A DNA stretch of 64,000 bases, from NCBI RefSeq assembly GCF_032464895.1, contig NZ_JAWDIC010000001.1:62001-126000 (forward strand), in the 5' to 3' direction. The notes under the pieces were generated by a model. It did not search any database, was not told where the DNA came from, and saw nothing but the letters and a program-made list of their open reading frames with translations. Each line of letters begins with the position of its first letter. Position 1 is the first letter of the stretch. Origin of the DNA: Phycicoccus sp. M110.8. Lineage in GTDB: Bacteria > Actinomycetota > Actinomycetes > Actinomycetales > Dermatophilaceae. Of the stretch, positions 61,893 through 64,000 are shown in pieces. A program made the translations under genes and the position numbers.

Positions 61893-62860
61893 CGGCGCGC
61901 TCCTTCGGTGGTCGTGACGGCCGTGTCCGCAACCTCGGCGGTCGGGTCGGCGGTCAGGGAGATGAAGGCGTCCTCGAGCCCGCGGGAGGCGATCTCGAGG
62001 TCACGTGCAGCGGTGTGCGTCAGCAGGTGCCGGGCGACGGCGTCGCTGTCGGTGGACGCCACCAGGACCGAGTCGCCCCGGACCTCGACGGTCTCGACGC
62101 CCGGGATCGCCTGCAGCGCAGCGACATCCGCGTCGGGCAGCGTCGCGCGCACGGTGCGGCCGGAGACGAGGGCCTTCACCTCGGCCGCCGTCCCGTCGGC
62201 CACGACCTGCCCCTGGCTGACGAGGACGATGCGGTCGGCGTACGCGTCCGCCTCCTCGAGGTAGTGCGTCGCGAAGAGGACCGTCCTCCCCCGCTCGGCG
62301 TCCTCGCGGATGGCGGCCCAGAAGTCGCGCCGCCCGGTCACGTCCATGCCCGTCGTCGGTTCGTCCAGGACCAGCAGCTCCGGATCGGGCAGCAGGGCCA
62401 TGGCGAAGCGCAGTCGCTGCTGCTGGCCGCCCGAGCACTTGCCGACCCTCCGGTCCGCGATCTCGGCGATCCCCGCCCGCGCCAGCACCTCCTCCACCGG
62501 GCGCGTGTCGCTGAACAGGCTCGCGGTCAAGCGGAGGGTCTCGCCGACGGTGAGGTCCTTGAGCAGCCCGCCGGTCTGCATGACCGCCGAGATGAGGCCG
62601 TGCCGCACGGCAACCTGCGGGTCCATGCCGTAGACCTCGGCGGTGCCGCTGTCCGGGCGGGACAGGCCCAGCATCATGTCGATGGTGGTGGTCTTGCCTG
62701 CGCCGTTGGGGCCGAGGAAGGCGACGATCTCGCCCGGCCGCACGGTGAGGTCGATCCCCCGTACGGCACGGACGCGGCCGAAGCTCTTGGCCAGCCCGGC
62801 GAGCCGGACCGCCGGCACCCCGGTGGTCGGCGCGGCCGCGCGTGTCTGCGTCTGTGTCAT
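61889..62860 (-). CDS. ABC exporter ATPase (DrrA/CcmA type)
   Basis: A 323-aa ATPase: Walker A GPNGAGKTTT (residue ~49), signature CSGGQQQRLRF, Walker B LLVLDEPTTGMDV, switch LFATHYLEEAD. The C-terminal ~80 residues form the regulatory tail of DrrA-like exporters. ATG 62860 is used. It forms an operon with the permease and the downstream two-component system; expression is probably induced by its substrate. Confidence 0.92.
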   Translation of the reverse strand: MTQTQTRAAAPTTGVPAVRLAGLAKSFGRVRAVRGIDLTVRPGEIVAFLGPNGAGKTTTIDMMLGLSRPDSGTAEVYGMDPQVAVRHGLISAVMQTGGLLKDLTVGETLRLTASLFSDTRPVEEVLARAGIAEIADRRVGKCSGGQQQRLRFAMALLPDPELLVLDEPTTGMDVTGRRDFWAAIREDAERGRTVLFATHYLEEADAYADRIVLVSQGQVVADGTAAEVKALVSGRTVRATLPDADVAALQAIPGVETVEVRGDSVLVASTDSDAVARHLLTHTAARDLEIASRGLEDAFISLTADPTAEVADTAVTTTEGARR

Positions 62861-62974
62861 GGCAGGAAGCCTGCCGGGAGCGGGCGCGGGAGCCGCCACA
62901 CACGCGTCACGAGCTCCCCGTGACCTTTGTCAGCCGGCTCCCAGCCGACTGTCAGGCGCCCCCGCGGGTGCAGA

Positions 62975-63919
62975 ATGCCCCCCGTGCGCGCACTCGTCCT
63001 CGCCGGCGGCGGAGCAGCCGGCAACGCCTGGGAGATCGGCCTGCTCGCGGGGCTCGCCGACGCCGGCCTCGACGTGACCGACGCCGACGTCGTCATCGGC
63101 ACCTCGGCCGGGTCCACCGTGGCAGCCCAGGTGACGAGCGGGACACCCCTCGCCGACCTGTACGCCGCGGTGCTCACCGAGGTGCCCCCGTCACGCCCGA
63201 CCGTCCGCGGCTCCCGCGACTCTCCTACCTCGCGGGACTCCGGCGACCCCCGTGTCTCGCGCGGCGGCGCGGCGGGCAACGGTCCGGCCCGGGGAGTGTC
63301 GGGGAGCGCCTACCTGGACTGGTCGAACGACGTCGTCGCCGCCGCGTCGGACCCGGCCGACATGAGGCGCCGGATGGGCGCTGCGGCGCTCGAGCGGATG
63401 GGGGACGACGACTCGGGCACGTCCCGCTGGCGCGACGTCACCGCCTCGCGGCTGCCCGGCCACGAGTGGCCGGACCGGCGGGTGCTGATCCCCGCCGTCG
63501 ACGCCCGGACCGGGGAGCCGGTCGTCTTCGACCGCCACAGCGGTGTCGACCTCGTGGACGCCGTGGCCGCCAGCACCTCCGCGATGACGCCGTACCGCAT
63601 CCGCGGGACGTGGTACCTCAACGGCGGCTACCGGCGCAGCGAGAACGCCGACCTCGCCGCCGGGTGTGAGCGGGTCCTCGTGCTGTCGCCCTTCGGCGGC
63701 AGGTCACGGATGCCCGCGGGCTGGGGCATGGACCTCGCGACCCAGGTGCGCGAACTGCGCGCGGCGGGCAGCCAGGTCGAGACGGTGTTTCCCGACGCCC
63801 GCGCCGGGGCCGTCTTCGACGCGAACGCGCTCGACCCGTCGACCCGGCCGCAGGCGGCTCGGGGAGGCCACGAGCAGGGACGCGCCCTCGCCGCCGAGCT
63901 AGCCCAGCTCTGGCGGTGA
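62975..63919 (+). CDS. Patatin-like phospholipase family protein with altered catalytic dyad
   Basis: A 314-aa patatin-like protein. The oxyanion motif AGGGAAGNAWEIG (residues 10-22) and the nucleophile motif GTSAGS (Ser44) are intact. The dyad Asp, normally in a D-G-G motif, is replaced: the sequence reads WYLNGGYRRSENADLA, with Asn216 (codon AAC at 63620-63622). The protein may be weak or inactive as a lipase. A Ser/Arg/Asp-rich insertion lies near residue 80-105. ATG 62975 is used, GTG 62984 also possible. A 23-bp tandem duplication touches its stop. Confidence 0.82.
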   Translation: MPPVRALVLAGGGAAGNAWEIGLLAGLADAGLDVTDADVVIGTSAGSTVAAQVTSGTPLADLYAAVLTEVPPSRPTVRGSRDSPTSRDSGDPRVSRGGAAGNGPARGVSGSAYLDWSNDVVAAASDPADMRRRMGAAALERMGDDDSGTSRWRDVTASRLPGHEWPDRRVLIPAVDARTGEPVVFDRHSGVDLVDAVAASTSAMTPYRIRGTWYLNGGYRRSENADLAAGCERVLVLSPFGGRSRMPAGWGMDLATQVRELRAAGSQVETVFPDARAGAVFDANALDPSTRPQAARGGHEQGRALAAELAQLWR

Positions 63920-63960
63920 GCGCCGGGCCGCGGCTGCGGTGAGCGCCGGGCCGCGGCTGC
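63915..63960. repeat. Perfect 23-bp tandem duplication over the patatin stop codon
   Basis: Two identical 23-bp copies (63915-63937 and 63938-63960). The first contains the TGA stop (63917-63919). The window ends 40 bp later with no further gene visible. Confidence 0.92.
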
Positions 63961-64000
63961 GGCGCGCGAGGACTGGAGCGCGGAGGGCGAGGGCGCAGCG

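Overview
The window is chromosomal DNA from a high-GC Gram-positive bacterium (Actinomycetota). The gene content (class A RNase P RNA, AceE, discrete FAS II genes behind a PucR-type regulator, DUF3052 and DUF3145 proteins, a Rv2228c-like RNase H/phosphatase fusion) and the dense GTG starts fit the order Micrococcales. The family Intrasporangiaceae or a relative is my best guess; this is inference, not a database match. The layout is a normal chromosome: no prophage, integrase, transposase or CRISPR array was found.

Layout. 0-9.5 kb (mostly minus): rnpB, an RNB exoribonuclease, YaaA, an ArsB/SLC13-type transporter, metZ with a coupled rhodanese, then RNase H/phosphatase - zinc-ribbon protein - NIF3 - tRNA-Val, and AhpE - DUF3052. 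Much of this order, as far as I recall, resembles M. tuberculosis Rv2228c-Rv2239c. 9.7-17.6 kb: two coupled bacterial-PH membrane proteins, fdhD, aceE, an NAD-dependent epimerase and a frameshifted secreted glycerophosphodiesterase. 17.8-22.8 kb: the PucR/FasR-type regulator and fabD-fabH-acpP-fabF, the core of type II fatty acid synthesis. 22.8-28 kb: a cellulose-synthase-like glycosyltransferase and a membrane protein, both with Ser/Thr/Pro-rich tails, lie between fabF and the DUF3145 gene. 28.2-34 kb: tRNA-Met, a COG4705 membrane protein, a GAF-ANTAR regulator, and a LysR / prpF / dctA module. 34-40.6 kb: a secreted repeat protein, the Kup potassium transporter and a gluABCD-type amino acid ABC transporter. 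40.7-45.4 kb: an ECF sigma factor between two acidic membrane-anchored proteins, tRNA-Asn, and dnaG with a coupled partner gene. 45.5-51.2 kb: an AftA-like arabinofuranosyltransferase broken by an amber codon and a frameshift, and an iron ABC operon behind a DtxR/IdeR-type box. 51.2-64 kb: dgt, YdeI-like, APC permease, a frameshifted MocR regulator, PfpI, dusB, a sulfurtransferase, a two-component system next to an ABC-2 exporter, and a patatin-like protein.

Most interesting signals. (1) The octamer GTATGCCG (and its complement CGGCATAC) occurs roughly 44 times on both strands. It appears inside genes, where it forces the rare Ile codon ATA, and as perfect inverted repeats that look like terminators (15.6 kb and 38.9 kb). 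This is how DNA uptake sequences behave in Neisseria and Pasteurellaceae; I know of no such element in actinobacteria. (2) Short tandem duplications repeatedly sit on or next to stop codons. (3) Three genes are broken, two of them in G or C homopolymers. (4) A near-perfect palindrome lies before fabD. (5) A CTG start codon overlaps the preceding stop codon.
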